64,000 nucleotides of DNA from positions 33,039,141 to 33,103,140 of the forward strand of contig JACGWO010000006.1 in NCBI GenBank assembly GCA_034509735.1, written 5' to 3'. The position numbers and the translations under genes are program-made. This DNA comes from Sesamum alatum. Its lineage: Eukaryota > Streptophyta > Magnoliopsida > Lamiales > Pedaliaceae. The notes beneath the pieces were generated by a model. The model saw only the letters and a program-made list of their open reading frames with translations. It ran no database searches and had not been told where the DNA came from. Shown one piece after another: positions 1-10,489 of the stretch; positions within the stretch are counted from its first letter, which is position 1, and every line of letters begins with the position of its first letter.

Positions 1-554
1 AGGCTCTAATGCAACATCATTTAACCTCAAAATCAATGTTTTCACACCCAGTAAGCAACCCGATGAAAGACGGAAAGTATTTTATGATTACATGTTTCAG
101 CAGTCTGAATACAAGGCTAGCTTTCTTGCAGTGTTTCCCTTCACAGAGCAACCAACAACAAACACCAGATAAACAGGGGCAAGTATAATACATTCGAAGG
201 TCATAAATAGTCATCATATATACATTAATCAAACCATGAACACAACAACACGAAAATTCCAAGTTGAACTACATTCATTTACTACTGCAAATCAAACTAC
301 AACAAATCAGACTCGCACAGAAGAAACATCATCAAGCATCGCCATAAACCAAAGGAAAGAAGCTCTTTAGCACAGCCAAGTTAAACATCCACAAAAACAT
401 CAGATCCAGACATCCAGTTGACCAGAGAAACAAGAGAATAGCTGTTATATTCACTTTTGTAACCCCAAAAGCATGTTATTCATGCAGAGCAAGAGATTAG
501 CAAGTAGAAGCATATTTCCTCCGATCTCCAAATGATTTATGTAAATATACAAAC
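1..554. other. Unassigned sequence, no gene recognised
   Basis: No domain, repeat end or RNA gene was recognised here. An 81-codon minus-strand frame (17-262) is Cys-rich and resembles nothing I know; it is probably chance. The stretch could be the body or 3' side of a minus-strand host gene whose first exon lies near 555-743, but no splice-supported model can be drawn. Confidence 0.3.
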
Positions 555-592
555 TCAGAAAGTAGAAGCAGAAATATTACACAAAGAGAGTT

Positions 593-692
593 GTGCGGCT
601 GAGCGTGGTGCGGCGGTGCAGCTGAGCGTGGTGCGGCGGTGCGGCTGAGCGTCTGAGTGGTGGGGCGGCGGAGCGGCTGAGCATGGTGCTGG
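593..692. repeat. GC-rich short tandem repeat in a possible Pro/Ala-rich first exon
   Basis: An imperfect tandem repeat built on GTGCGGCTGAGCGTG and GCGGCG stands out in AT-rich surroundings. On the minus strand it lies inside a 62-codon frame (743-555) whose product is rich in Pro, Ala, Ser and His. Just upstream on that strand is AAACCCTAGCCCC, like the telo-box found in plant 5' leaders. This could be the 5' end of a minus-strand gene, but no downstream exon is recognisable, so a low-complexity repeat is the safer call. Confidence 0.35.
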
Positions 693-743
693 TTGAGGGA
701 GAGAGGGGCTAGGGTTTTGGGGGGGAAATAAATGCTGAAACAA

Positions 744-1293
744 ACATTCTATAATTTTCTCTCAGTTATTTGTATTTACTTATTTACCTAATAAATGTAT
801 AAATTACTAATATATGTATATTATATATAGAGAGTATATTGATAAATAAAAAATTAAATTAAAAAAGAACAAAGAGAGAAAATTATAAAGAAAAAAAATA
901 GCGTCAACCTTAACGGTCAAAATAATTTTTTTTGTTAAAGATTTTAAATTTTAAAAAAAATAGTTAATTTATCACAATATATTCTATTCAATGATATATT
1001 TAACTTTGCGTAATGTTTTAAAAAAACGTTTTGTAAGAATTTGTAAGGTAATTCAATATCTTGTAACAAATTAATGCAATTGTTAAGAAACTTCAACTTT
1101 CTCGTAACAACCAAGACTCAACATACTACCAAGACCAACTATTCTACATTCTCAATTCTTTACACAAAAGGAAACTCATTACAGTTATGGCGAAGGCCAG
1201 GCTCTTCTAATATGTAGATATACGACGTGTTGCTGCCCATGTCTTTGAAATATTACTTTTATAATTGATTATACAAACTTATACTAATAATAA
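744..1293. other. AT-rich spacer, nothing recognised
   Basis: Runs of A and T with short TATA-type stretches. It may include the 3' untranslated end of the CACTA fragment that starts at 1294 on the minus strand. I looked for a CACTA terminal inverted repeat and saw no convincing one. Confidence 0.4.
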
Positions 1294-2031
1294 TCATTCT
1301 GAATTGTCTTCTTGGTCGTCACCCTGCTCATCTATTTCATAATCCTCGAAGCTTTCTTCATCCTCATTGTCTTCGTCCTCTTCATACAGTCGGGATGATC
1401 CAGCTCCATCTTGAATTGCTGAAGAAATATCCACAAATAGTACCAGGCCATTTGGATCATGTAGGTCATAGGTTTGATTGTCCGTATTCATTTCCGGGGG
1501 TTGTTGTACTTCCTCTAGCTGATATGCGACATCAGTCCACCGAGCATCATCAACTACTCTTCGAGCCTTCGTCTTGCAAACAACCACCCAATCAGCTTTG
1601 TCCCTTCTCATGCTTGGATACTCGGTGTAGTAGACTTGGACTGCTTGTTGTGCCAATATGAATGGTTCATCCTTCTGGTACACGCATTTGAAATTTACAT
1701 CAACGAGGTGATACCGAGGGTGTACCTTCATGCCCCTGGTGGGATCGACCCATCTACACTTGAAGAGAACGACCTGCAGGCCGTCAATAACTGGGTAATC
1801 CAATTGAATGATCTCTTCGAGTATCCCGTAGAAGTTAATGTCTGTTTCCGTGTACGAAGAGCTTTTCACACACACCCCACAGTTCATAGTTGACTTGCCG
1901 ACGTTGTGTTCCTCCGTGTGGAAATTATACCCATTGATAAAGTAACATGGCCATGTCGTCACAAGCTGGTTTGGACCCCAATAAAGACTTTTTAGAAGAT
2001 CATCCTCGATGTTTTGCAGTTCGGGTTCCAC
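1294..2031 (-). CDS. CACTA-associated protein, DUF4216 C-terminal exon
   Basis: An uninterrupted frame of 245 codons ending in a stop. It matches the DUF4216 region that follows DUF4218 in plant CACTA-element proteins. Recognisable pieces are LKSLYWGPNQLVTTWP near the start, the FHTEEHNVGKSTMNCGV block, YGILEEIIQLDY, VVLFKCRWVDPTRGMKVHP and DEPFILAQQAVQVYY. The last 40 residues are an acidic Glu/Asp tail. There is no initiating Met: the exon begins after a splice acceptor (ATATCGCAG on the minus strand, ending at 2032), so it is an internal or terminal exon. The molecular role of DUF4216 is not established; it is used here as a family marker. The frame is surprisingly clean for a fragment. 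Confidence 0.8.
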   Translation of the reverse strand: MEPELQNIEDDLLKSLYWGPNQLVTTWPCYFINGYNFHTEEHNVGKSTMNCGVCVKSSSYTETDINFYGILEEIIQLDYPVIDGLQVVLFKCRWVDPTRGMKVHPRYHLVDVNFKCVYQKDEPFILAQQAVQVYYTEYPSMRRDKADWVVVCKTKARRVVDDARWTDVAYQLEEVQQPPEMNTDNQTYDLHDPNGLVLFVDISSAIQDGAGSSRLYEEDEDNEDEESFEDYEIDEQGDDQEDNSE

Positions 2032-2095
2032 CTGCGATATAAGTTGAAGTAGAATTTAAGTCAAGCATGTAAACCAAATATATAAAAGGACGTAC

Positions 2096-2490
2096 AAGCT
2101 CCAGGCTGTGAATTTACACGACGTTTGAACCATGCTTTGAAGTTAGTGGTTACAAGTTGATCGATAATTGAGTTATCGTGACTGTACGTCTCGTACTACT
2201 CATTCAAGAAGGACCTGTTGCAGAAAGTGAGAAACATTATTATATTACTTGGTCGTGTGGAAACCCTTTCATTTTATATAACCACAGACTTACTGGTAAT
2301 ATGGTGCAGCGGCTTCAGAGTTGCACAACACATAGGTCTCCATTACATGACGTTCCTGACCAAGTGCGTATCTCTTCTTTGAAGCACCACTTGGACGACC
2401 GGGGTGGTTGAAGATATCGCAAGAAATTCGATCGTTGTTTTGGGTCATCTCATCATTTCGGCTAGGCCTGCGTCGCTTGCAAGTAACGTG
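2096..2490 (-). pseudogene. Upstream exons of the CACTA-associated protein
   Basis: Two further coding pieces precede the DUF4216 exon. The first (about 2490-2294) reads CDIFNHPGRPSG ... ETYVLCNSEAAAPYY and ends at a donor GTAAGT (2288-2293). The second (2181-2096, 86 bp) starts after an acceptor ACAG and contains TTNFKAWFKRRVNSQ; it ends at GTACGT. Both resemble the linker between DUF4218 and DUF4216 in plant CACTA proteins. The first junction keeps frame. The junction to the DUF4216 exon does not close in frame as read, so either the donor is misplaced or there is a frameshift. The 5' side is cut by Copia A. Confidence 0.6.
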
Positions 2491-2499
2491 AGGTTCAAA

Positions 2500-3714
2500 T
2501 TAGTGAGAAGTGAACCATCCAATTTCCTCAACAATGTATGCCTCACAAATAGAAGCCTCAACGTGTGTTTTGACGTATGCGGGGCTACCCCACACTTTCA
2601 AGTAGTTGTAGGACGCAGGCTTGCCGTGCCATATTTCATATGGCATTTGGGTCAATACACTGGTTGGCGCTAAATTTAATAACTTGGCCGCAGTTTCCAA
2701 TGCGTAGCCCCAAAAGAACAAGGGCAATTTGGTAAAACTCATCATGGATCGTACCATGTCCAACAGGGTTCGATTCCTCCTTTCAGAGACCCCATTTAAC
2801 TGCGGTGTCCCGGGAGGTGTCCATTAAGAGATTATACTATTTTCCTTAAGATAATTCAGGAACTCAGTACTAAGGTACTCTCCACCTCGGTCTGACCGTG
2901 GGACTTTAATTTTGCAGCCGGTTTGGTTCTCAACTTCAAGTCTGAATTCTTTAAACCTCTCAAGAGCTTCAGACTTATACCTCATTGGGTATACATAACC
3001 ATACCGTGAGTGATCATCGGTGAAGGTTATAAAGTAGGAGAACCCACCTCGGGCTTGCGTCCTTAGTGGTCCACATACGTCTGTATGGACCAAGTCTAAC
3101 AGACTTGTGGCAAGCCTGCTTTGTCCTACAAAGGGCTTCTTGGTCATTTTCCCTCTGAGACAAGATTCGCAAGTTGGCAGCTCACTCAAACCCCCTACCT
3201 CTAGGTTCTTTGAGTCTGCCAATTTCTTCATCCTATTTTGGGAAATGTGACTTAGCCTAGCGTGCCACAGTCGTGTGTTCCCGTTATTATCTATTTTACA
3301 TTTGTGTTGAGTCTTTAGAATGAAGTTCGTTTATTGCAAGATATAGAGGCCGTTATTAAGCGTACCAAGCAGATGAGCAATTCCACACCTCATCAAATAA
3401 AAGCAATTTTTATTGATCATAAACCCATATCCACTATTGTCTAACAACGGAATGGAAATGATGTTTCTAATCATGCTAGGTACATAATAAACTTGCTCTA
3501 ATTCTATGCTAATGCGATCACTAACTACTAGAGTGGCGGATCCTACTGCTTCTGCCGAGATGGCCTTGCTATTCCCAAGCTTCAGGATCATATCCCCGCT
3601 ACCCAGTTTTCTACTTCTTTTCAGCACCTGCAAATTATTGCAAATGTGAGCTCCACAGCCGGTATCTAATTCCCAAGAGGCAGTGTTAGTAACCATATTG
3701 ACCTCAATCACAAA
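2500..3714 (-). pseudogene. Copia A protease-integrase remnant
   Basis: The aspartic protease motif LDTGCGAH is intact. Then come the pre-integrase zinc-binding part (LWHARLSHIS and CESC) and the integrase core. All three catalytic acidic residues can be seen: Asp in LVHTDVCGPL, Asp in SDRGGEY, and Glu in LNGVSERRNRT. Two nonsense codons interrupt it: one after LYILQ (about 3331) and one after ENSIIS (2824-2826), each a likely CAA to TAA change. The frame is lost near the conserved VWGSPAYVK block, after which the sequence is unrelated and then becomes CACTA. Such a polyprotein would normally be cleaved to give protease, which processes Gag-Pol, and integrase, which inserts the cDNA. Confidence 0.85.
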
Positions 3715-4580
3715 AATACCTTGTTTAGAGAGGCGTTTGGGACAATCCCTCTTCCAATGCTCTTTCTCACCGCAATTGATACATGTGTCATATGCCCTCG
3801 ACTGTTGCTTTGAGTCAACCTTCCCTTTTCCTTTGCCTTTCCCATTTTGGCAATGGGAACACTCTTAGTGTTGGTAGTTGCATTGACGGTTTTTCCCTTT
3901 CCCTTATTCCTTTTCCAATGTCCGGCACCTTTGCCTTTCATCTTGGAAGTCGAAGCATCTCCAAACAATATCGATGGCGTAGACTTTTTGGTCATTGCCT
4001 CGTATTGCACCAACATATTGATTAACTCATGAATACCCTTCTGAAGTGTGTTAATGTTATAGTCAACAATGAATTGGTCAAAGGAGAGTGGCAGAGACTG
4101 AAGGATCATAACTATGTACGTCTCATTATCGAGCCCTGCCTTGAGGTCCTCGAGCTTTTCCACCAAGGTAAGCATTTTAACCCCGTGCTCTTGTACAGAG
4201 GATCCTTCGGTCATTTAGTTCCAAAGAACGCCTTCGTTGCGGCATACCTAGTATGCCGGTCCGGGACTGCATAACAATCCTTCAGGCGAGCCATAATGGA
4301 AGGGACATCGTCTAGCCTTTCATACTGCTTCTGAATCTCATTCCTCATAGAGGCAAGTATGATGCTACGGACTTTCCGATTATTCTTATGCCAAGTCTCG
4401 AATGTCTCACGTTCTTCTGGTGTGGATTCTTCCGGCAAGGTCCTAGGGAATGGCTCGTCCATGACGTACCCATAGTTCTCGTAATCAAGGACTATCCTCA
4501 GATTGTGCAACTAGTTGTTGTAATTGGTTCCATTAAACTTGTTGGTCTCAAGTACAGTTGATAATGGATTCTGAGACATT
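3715..4580 (-). pseudogene. Copia A gag remnant
   Basis: The ATG at 4580 opens MSQNPLSTVLETNKFNGTN, the usual start of this Gag family. A nonsense codon follows about 22 codons in. The frame then runs through YEERLDD-type gag sequence, shifts at about 4212 just before MTEGSSVQEHGVKM, and shifts again near 3830. The CCHC zinc knuckle CINCGEKEHWKRDC is intact and in frame with the protease. Gag forms the virus-like particle and the knuckle binds RNA. The start was chosen by alignment with the gag starts of B, E and F in this window. Confidence 0.8.
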
Positions 4581-6690
4581 TTAAATCTGCATTTTAAAAC
4601 AGAACTACGATCAACAGAATTTTAAAAGATGGAAGTTTGATAAACAATTAAATGCTTGGACTTTTGTCATTTAATGCTTCAACTATTTATGCGAAAACAC
4701 GATACTCTCAAACGTTATTTTCGGGAAATCCTTTTCCTAGTGGGCTCAAGATCCACATCGATCTTCCCCATACCCTGCTTTTACGATTTGCATGGGAAAA
4801 AACCTGTGGGAGGTATACCATACCATTCTCGTTTCACAAGATTCCCAAGATAACCGCCTCACCCTTTCACGTGATCCCGAGGACTCCAAGCGAATCACAT
4901 TATATGGGCGTTAGACCTGGCCCAATCGACCGAATCACAGACCCTCTGCTACCTCCACGACTCGTGAGACAGATAACAGTGGTCTACTTTCCGTTCATGA
5001 CACAGTGCAGCTTCTTTTAAGTACGATAGTCGTGCCACGACTCGTGAGACCACGCTATCGACCTAAATCAGCTTCCTCACTAAGCCATAGATTGGAAGGC
5101 ATGGACGAACTCCTAGAGTTCATGTCCATTTATCGAGGGTCTAATATTTTGAACATTGGTCTAACCAAGTGAGAGTTGTAAATGACCGAGATCCCATACA
5201 TGAACACATTCATCTAAAATGCGTAATTAAAATTTGCATCCCATAGCAGTAATATGATAAATAAACTATTCATTCACCATAAAAGCCACATGCAAAATTA
5301 AAGCCTAGCACACCCCTATTGGATGATCACAAGCCCAAATCCTATGCGATCCATTGAGCCCGCAGTGGATCTATGGTCAATCTATTACACTGGTCCTACA
5401 CTATTACATTTAATAGTAACCCGATCAACATGCTGAGGGGCCTTGGTCTCTTTTTCTCTTTCAAGTCTCCATGGAAACGCCTTGGATCCTCCATTCTGGG
5501 CTCTTCATGTGGACCTTCCTTCATCTCCACCAAGTACATAAAAATAAAATCCTCACTCCTACATTACTCTCATTACATATGTAAAAAGAAAGAAATCCCA
5601 GCGAAAACCCCGGGGGAGTACAATAGGAGGGAGATAGAATGCCTTATTATTCCAAGACAACTAGAAGAGGAGAAGGAGAAAGCAAAAGAGTCACATAGGC
5701 CCAACATAAATTAAACCATACATTTGGTCTAGGGCTCGTGATCATCCATTCTCAATAAACGCACATAATCACATGATTTCCAATCACATAAACATATATA
5801 ATCGATGATTACCAATCACATCATCCCATGATAAATAAATGAGTTACGTATGAAAAACGTGCTACAACCGTTGGTAATATCCTTTCCCGTTTAGGAAGAC
5901 CCTTCCTCATTATTTGATGGTGAGTAATACCCCGGGATTCCAAATCCAATACAACAACCTTCCAAATAATGTTCTTTAAGAAAAAACATGCAAAATTAAA
6001 TAAAACTAATTTTTCAGAATTATCCAGAAAATTAAAATAACGAGAAAACGTAAACTTTAACCGGCTGCCAGAACTGGCGGCGTTCTGCCAGCTCACACAG
6101 GCCAGCAGGGCCAGCCTGCTATCCTTGCGCTCGCGCAGGGCACCCCTAACCGGGCGTGCGTGCGCAGGCCCCTGCCTGCTCGCTTGTGCGCCTGGTCGGC
6201 AGCGCTGCGCACGCTTGCGCGCAGGCACCTCTACCCTCACGCGCCAACCTACCGCGCCTCCTGTGCGCAAGCCGCGCGCATCGGGCATGCGCACAAACTC
6301 TGTTTTTTGCGTGCGCACGCACCTGGCAGCGCCGCCTTATGCGGGCAGGCGAGCGACCTCCCTGCCCGCGCTCCGACGTGTTGGCCTGGCGCGCGCGCGC
6401 GAGCTTCTCTGCCTGCGTGCGCCCGCGCCCGGCTATCTATCCGCGCCTGTCGTCCGGCCGTGCGCTTGCTAGCCGAATCCGCGCGCGCTCCGCTGCCTGT
6501 GCGTGTGCGCCTCGCCTGAGTACACAGCGTGCGCGGTCAGTCACCAGCTGGCCACGTGTGCCGTTTTCTCCCGTTTTCCAAGAAAAACAAGAAACCAACA
6601 ACACCAAAATTCATACATAATTAAAAGCAAGAAAACGACATGCTTCATGCTTAAAACGCACACAAAACCCTAGGCCTATATACCGAACCG
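4581..6690 (-). other. Copia A leader between PBS and gag
   Basis: About 2.1 kb of untranslated leader. It contains the paired motif CCACGACTCGTGAGAC at 4955-4970 and 5035-5050 (80 bp apart) and a block near 5300-5390 about GATGATCACAAGCCC that recurs in B, D, E and F. The GC-rich island is at 6060-6560. No long credible frame of its own is present. Confidence 0.7.
6060..6560. repeat. GC-rich, CpG-dense island in Copia A leader
   Basis: About 500 bp dominated by GCGCGC, TGCGCGCAGGC and GCCTGC words, with abrupt AT-rich borders on both sides. It is open in several frames on both strands, giving Arg/Ala/Pro-rich translations; this is what such composition produces and is not taken as coding. 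Similar but shorter islands sit at the same place in B, D and F. Confidence 0.7.
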
Positions 6691-6703
6691 GGCTTTGATA
6701 CAA
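6691..6703 (-). other. Primer-binding site of Copia A
   Basis: On the minus strand TTGTATCAAAGCC follows the LTR end (CTTTCA) after one base. It differs at two positions from TGGTATCAGAGCC, the methionine-tRNA primer site used by plant Copia elements. Confidence 0.6.
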
Positions 6704-6704
6704 C

Positions 6705-8690
6705 TGAAAGCCTGGGATAGGCATGTAGATCATCCCTGGAGAAAGCGCGAATGTGAAGCGCGCTATAATTAAAATTTGCAAGAATTTAAACATGCATCTA
6801 TAATATAAAATAAACACGTTCAAGAGGTGTTCCCTTGAAACTCCCGGGCGTTCAGTGTATCTCATTAATAATAAAGGCATATGAAATATCATGGAGGCCA
6901 TAGGGTTTAAAGTAAAGAGGGACGAAAATTGTAAATCGGAACCTACCGATTGTCGTTTTCGTCTTCAAACCGGTACTCGTGTTGTTCCCCGTTTTGCTCC
7001 AAGATCTTGAACAGGAGACCCTCTAATTCGTATACGCAATCCGTCCACGTACCCTGCTCCTCGTGCTAGCGATAGAACAAGTGTATATTATATTTGGAGA
7101 TGACGGATCGATCAAACGTTATTGATTAACGAGATCAATCCTCCTTGATGTTCAATTGTAGAACAAAAGAACAAGAAAAGATTTCTTGGAAGAGAGGGAG
7201 AGAGAATCGGCCGAGAGAGAGAGGGAGAGAGGGCCGAGTGTGTGTAGTGTGTGTGCTTAAGATTTCATCATCTTTTATAATGAGCACACTTAGGAATATT
7301 TATAGAGGAGGAATCCTATTCCTCTTCTAATTCCTACACATTGAAGACTCCTTCTTGAATGGGATTTGACCTAGTCAAATCCTAGCTTCTTGGTCAAACC
7401 AATCCTAGCCATCAATTCCTCTCTTTAATCTCAACCGTTGATTAAATTAATAGAATATTTAAATCTCATTTAAATAATCCTAAAGGGAAATAAATAAATA
7501 TATCAAATATAAATATTTATTCCAAGCCCCTTAAATTAATTTCTAATAAATCTAATTTATTAGATAAATTCCTTATATCTAAGAAAAGGAATTAGTTTCT
7601 TCCCAAGAAAAGAAGGACCCGATTGAATCCAATTTAATCGCTCCATTTCTCCAAATATTTAATTCCAAATTAAATACGTTATGTGTACGGATTGTGTGTG
7701 ACTCTTTAGGTTCACCTTCAGCTAGACTTGGTTGGATTCCTAGAATCCGCCCGTCACCATGGGTGGCCGTCTAGCAACGGTCCATGGCACTAGAGACTAG
7801 GTGAATATACGGAGATGAACATTTATGCTCTACAGTACATTTATCCTTCCGTCTACGATCTCACCACTTAGGGTCTAGGGCACGGATTATGCAGGTACCC
7901 ATTTTGGACCTAAGTGTCAGTCTTTCCTTTTACCAAACGCCACAAGGGAATCCTTCCCTTCTGTTCAGTTACTGTGGCAACAGATTTTAGGGACAAGACA
8001 CAGTGTATCGTGAGACACAACTGTCAACACCTTTTGAAGAGAGATAGATCCTTTCTTGGAAACTACTGTCACGTTGTAAATAGTGGTTGCACTAGATATG
8101 GCTTATGACTACTCATGTGCATCTTGGCAATCTCTCGCTATACCTAAGATACAGTCCCGATGTACAGGTAAACTCAGCGATTCCTCAAGTCAAAGGTTTT
8201 GACCTGTACCATTGGAACCGGGAACTGACGTCATACCTAGCCGATCCTACTCAACGTCCTCCGTAAGACGGTTCCCGCGAGTCACCTCAGTCAGCCGCTC
8301 CCCGGTAGGCCGACCCACTAACACTGCTTAGACGATCCTCGTCACCCGTCGATGAAACACGACAACAGATGCTTAGTGAAAGTCTCAAGGGGAATCTCGG
8401 TATCCATTTTTCGAGATTCCTTGACTTGGAGATTTCCAGACTGATTCGGCGGAACTAATTTCATGGACCTACCTCCAAGCGTAGTCCCAATCCCCGAAAT
8501 GCGATTTCAGTCTGTGGGCATTGTTTGTGTAGTGAACAGTTATAAAGCAGATAAAGTGACCACAAACAAAGTATGCGCCACATGAATTTCACTTTCTTAT
8601 TCATTAATGTTTTATCAAAACTTTGAAATTGTTCAGACATAGGTTACAATTCGCCTACCAAGATTGGCTATATGGTCACCTATTCTAACA
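6705..8690 (-). repeat. 5' LTR of Copia A
   Basis: 1986 bp. On the minus strand it starts TGTTAGAATAGGTGACC and ends CTTTCA, then the PBS. It holds the LTR block conserved across this group (about 7753-7806, CACCATGGGTGGCCGTC...) and the AGGTTCACCTTCAGCTAGACTTGG block near 7707-7732. Its TATA box is annotated separately. Right-hand flank is CTGGT. Confidence 0.85.
7297..7305 (-). promoter_or_regulatory. LTR promoter TATA box (Copia A)
   Basis: CTATAAATA on the minus strand, in the middle of the LTR, where U3 should meet R. The LTRs of D and E carry equivalent TATAAATA boxes at comparable places. Confidence 0.5.
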
Positions 8691-9363
8691 CTGGTGGGAT
8701 GGTAGGCTTGATTGATGAATTAGTGGGATTGATTGGGATGTATCTAGACATCCTTGGATGAATCTAGACACATTCCAATAATCACATTAATTTTGTATAT
8801 ATATGAGTATATACAATCATCAATGCAAGAGAATTAATATTGATATTTTTCTAGGAAAAAGAAGAAAACACATCTCACTCTCTCCTCTAATTTTCGGCCC
8901 CCTCTCTACTATTCTCCTTTGTTCTCCATTTGATCTTGGATCATTTGGAAGAACAAAGCAAGTTTAAGAAAAGACACTAATTAATAGTGTTCTAGTTTCT
9001 TAAACCGATTCCTCTAGATCCATTTTCTTCTAGCAAGGAAAACGTGCATCTCTTCTGGAGTGGTATGGACTACTCTAGAGAGTTCATATGTTTTAACTTG
9101 GTGAGCATTTCCGGAGAGGAACAACACTCTTAGTCAAACAAATGATATAACTACAAAGGTAATTTCAGTTTTATGCTTTCGTAGTTTACTTTTCATCTCT
9201 ATGCTCTATGTACAATATATGTTTATAATATTGTTACATCCTACATCGAATGCACTATTGAGCATACACCCCTTGGGATTTTGTGATAATTGCTTTAATT
9301 TATGCGATTTAATTTATCTCACGCTTCTGCTCACGCTCCCGGACGGATCCACTTGTCCCTTCA
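8691..9363 (+). repeat. Copia LTR fragment G
   Basis: The 3' part of a plus-strand LTR. It matches the reverse complement of the LTRs of F, for example GGTAGGCTTGATTGATGA, the GTGATTATTGGAATGTGTC region and the ending ...GGACGGATCCACTTGTCCCTTCA. Its left side is cut by the insertion of A, and its right end abuts the 5'-truncated Gypsy at about 9364. No internal sequence of its own element is seen, so it was a solo LTR or the end of a lost element. Confidence 0.7.
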
Positions 9364-9502
9364 TTTTCACCCCCTAGCTCCTGGTTTTGTAAGACCATTC
9401 GAACCATCACCCCCTCCACCAAAATGTAACATAGAGGTTGTGCTTGAAACTCATAGTTGCCCAAAATAAGACGAATGAGGAATTTAGGCAACAAGGGCAT
9501 CT

Positions 9503-10090
9503 ATGGGTGAGGCTCTAAGACAACCAACGTCTAAGGTGGACTCTTTAGTTACTCATAATAAGATGTTAGAAAATCACATAGCCAAACAAGCTAGCACCTC
9601 TATTAGGCAACTCAGTATGTTACCAGCCCAACCTGACACGAACCCGAAAGAACAATGCAAGGCCATCACCTTAAGGAGTGGGAAGGTGTTAGGCAAAGAA
9701 AGAGAGGACACACACATTGGAGTTGCTAAAGAACAAAACTTGAGTGGGGAAACTGACGAGGTGAAGGAAAAAAACAAGGAACCTGAGTACGAGCCGCCCA
9801 GGCAATACCAACCTCCCGTCCCATTTCCACAGCGGTTAGCTAAGGCCAACTTAGAAAAGCAATTCGGTAGGTTCCTTGATGTGCTAAAAAATCTTTATAT
9901 CAATATTCCTTTCACTAAACTTTTTCACAAATGCCATCGTATGCCAAATTTGTGAAAGACATACTATCAAACAAACGAAAATATAAAGACTATGAAATCG
10001 TGGCTTTAGCTCATGATTGTAGTGCTTTGTTGCAAAATAAACTGCACCCTAAGTTGAAACATCCAGTAGTTTTTCTATTCCTTGTTTAAT
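9503..10090 (+). pseudogene. Gypsy gag C-terminal remnant
   Basis: The product carries EQCKAITLRSGKVL, PPVPFPQRL and KQFGRFLDVLKNLYINIPF, hallmark blocks of the Athila/Tat Gag C-terminus. The first frame stops at 9955. The sequence continues in another frame from about 9925 with MPSYAKFVKDIL and ALAHDCSALLQNKLHPKL, and a further shift near 10075 leads into the protease. The ATG at 9503 is internal to the original Gag, since family sequence precedes it. Confidence 0.75.
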
Positions 10091-10097
10091 TGGAAAT

Positions 10098-10440
10098 ATG
10101 AATTTTGATCGTGCACTATGTGATTTGGGAGCTAGTGTCAGTCTGATGCTATTATCTATCTGTCGAAAGTTGGATATGGGTGAATTAAAACCCATCACTT
10201 TATCTTTGCAATTGGCTGACAGAATAGTGAAATATTCTATTGGTACTCTTGAGGACGTACCAATTCGAGTGGATAAGTTTTTTATTCCTACTGACTTTGT
10301 TGTTTTTGAGATGGAGGAAGATACTTGAATTCCCATCATTCTCGGAAAACCTTTCCTAGCTACCATCGGTGCTATCATCCACTTTAGGAATGGGAAACTC
10401 TCATTGAATGTTGGGGATGAAAGGGTTAAGTTTAATCTGT
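10098..10440 (+). pseudogene. Gypsy aspartic protease remnant
   Basis: Active-site motif CDLGASVSLM (Asp-Leu-Gly-Ala-Ser) followed by KPITLSLQLADR and, after a stop at 10326-10328, by PIILGKPFLATIGAIIHF, the second conserved protease block of this clade. One nonsense codon interrupts otherwise continuous family sequence. The enzyme would cut the Gag-Pol polyprotein inside the particle. Confidence 0.75.
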
Positions 10441-10489
10441 AAAATACTACTAAATACCTTCCTTTCGGTGATTCGTGTTGCAGGATTGA

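Larger units (their letters stand above)
1294..2495 (-). mobile_element. CACTA (En/Spm-type) DNA transposon fragment
   Basis: Three minus-strand segments correspond to the C-terminal half of the large plant CACTA-associated protein, including the DUF4216 region. The fragment stops abruptly near 2495-2500, where Copia A coding sequence begins on the same strand. The N-terminal transposase (TNP2) part, both terminal inverted repeats and the target duplication are absent. It is a relic and cannot move by itself. Confidence 0.75.
2500..8690 (-). mobile_element. Copia element A, 3'-truncated
   Basis: A Ty1/Copia element reading right to left: 5' LTR (8690-6705), primer-binding site, long leader with a GC-rich island, gag, protease and integrase. 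It is lost within the integrase C-terminal region at about 2500, where CACTA sequence takes over. Reverse transcriptase, RNase H and the 3' LTR are absent. The outer LTR end (TGTTAGAATAGGTGACC on the minus strand) abuts CTGGT inside LTR fragment G, so A inserted into G. No second copy of the target duplication survives. Confidence 0.85.

Noticed and set aside
1395..1893. Plus-strand frames opposite the DUF4216 exon
   Set aside because: Shadows of the minus-strand coding sequence.
3683..4274. Plus-strand frames opposite Copia A gag
   Set aside because: Shadows of gag; no independent similarity.
6125..6620. Three overlapping plus-strand frames and one minus-strand frame, Arg/Ala/Cys-rich
   Set aside because: They come from GC-rich composition that excludes stops; no domain, all frames equally open, inside a retroelement leader.
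9309..9500. 63-codon minus-strand frame between LTR fragment G and Gypsy gag
   Set aside because: Spans the LTR end and the antisense of Gag sequence; no independent support.
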